The notes beneath the pieces were generated by a model. That model did not search any database and was not told the origin of the DNA. It saw nothing but the letters and a program-made list of their open reading frames with translations. Position numbers and translations under genes: made by a program. 14,932 nt of DNA, from the NCBI GenBank assembly GCA_023433205.1, contig JAEZDS010000070.1:1-14932 (forward strand), in the 5' to 3' direction. This stretch comes from Bacteroidota bacterium. Lineage in GTDB: Bacteria > Bacteroidota > Bacteroidia > B-17B0 > Aurantibacillaceae. Shown piece by piece: positions 14,738 to 14,932 of the stretch (position 1 is the stretch's first letter; each line of letters begins with the position of its first letter).

Positions 14738-14749
14738 ATCAAGCGAATC

Positions 14750-14932
14750 ATGGTCCAGACAGATGAGAAAGCGCTAGAAACCACCATCGAACACCACCTC
14801 TGCGGTATCAGCCGCGAGGAAGTGAAGAAAAAGAGTGATGGTGACGCTACCGAGAGGGTGGAATTGTACCAGGGAGGTAAGGGTTATTACATAGGGATCC
14901 CATCCGATTTCTCAGCCCGGTATGCCCTGGAT
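14750..14932 (+). CDS. hsdR: Type I restriction endonuclease subunit HsdR, N-terminal part (runs off window)
   Basis: From ATG 14750 the frame stays open to the window edge (61 codons). The visible protein has TDEKALETTIEHHL near the start and YYIGIPSDFSARYALD at the end. This is how many type I HsdR subunits begin: a helix of the form xxFExxIExxL, then a YxxGxPxDFDxxxALD segment leading into the N-terminal nuclease domain. HsdR supplies ATP-dependent translocation and double-strand cleavage with HsdM and HsdS. Its nuclease and motor motifs would lie to the right of the window. Its place completes the order M-S-(inserted genes)-R. Only the N-terminus is seen, so integrity is unknown. Confidence 0.85.
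   Translation, partial: MVQTDEKALETTIEHHLCGISREEVKKKSDGDATERVELYQGGKGYYIGIPSDFSARYALD

Overview
The window looks like a chromosomal defence island of a Bacteroidota-type bacterium. The case is circumstantial: protein families common in that phylum (GxxExxY, DUF433/DUF5615, HEPN/MNT pairs), a TAnnTTTG-type promoter element ahead of the UvrD-like gene, few recognisable Shine-Dalgarno sequences, and AT-rich spacers. No rRNA or tRNA gene, CRISPR array, transposase or integrase was found.

Left part (1-4158): the 3' end of a DUF433 antitoxin gene overlaps a DUF5615 (PIN-like) toxin gene that has lost its middle and its frame. A Snf2/SWI2 ATPase with an N-terminal SWIM zinc finger follows. Next come about 580 bp with no intact gene, holding a 9-bp inverted repeat, a 77-bp tandem duplication and an AT-rich hairpin. 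Then comes a complete MNT-type nucleotidyltransferase whose start overlaps a 19-codon remnant of its usual HEPN/HI0074-like partner. Two toxin-antitoxin modules are therefore both half-destroyed. A cluster of CACATAG/CTATGTG repeats lies between this gene and the convergent next one.

Middle (4159-6660): on the minus strand, a UvrD/Rep-family helicase with a PDF...EHK nuclease-like insertion and a C-terminal four-cysteine zinc ribbon. It is followed by a divergent intergenic region containing alternating TGTCG/CGACA palindromes.

Right part (6661-14932): a tightly packed plus-strand operon built on a type I restriction-modification system. In order it has: a membrane protein with an NTF2-like outer domain and a cytoplasmic restriction-endonuclease-like domain; hsdM (808 aa, with two REP-like palindromes inserted in frame); hsdS; a Shedu (SduA/DUF4263) nuclease; a coiled-coil protein with two membrane segments; a 3' remnant of a GxxExxY gene; two intact tandem GxxExxY genes; and the first 61 codons of hsdR, which runs off the window. 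The Shedu gene and the membrane coiled-coil gene overlap and look like a cassette inserted between hsdS and a GxxExxY-hsdR segment. The GxxExxY remnant, which begins 5 bp after the cassette, may mark the insertion scar.

How the parts may work together (inference): HsdM/S/R methylate and cleave by sequence, while Shedu and the membrane-anchored nuclease-like protein may add further layers of anti-phage defence under shared transcription. Up to five proteins of this operon have, or by family have, a PD-(D/E)xK-type fold: the NTF2-TM nuclease, SduA, two GxxExxY proteins and HsdR.
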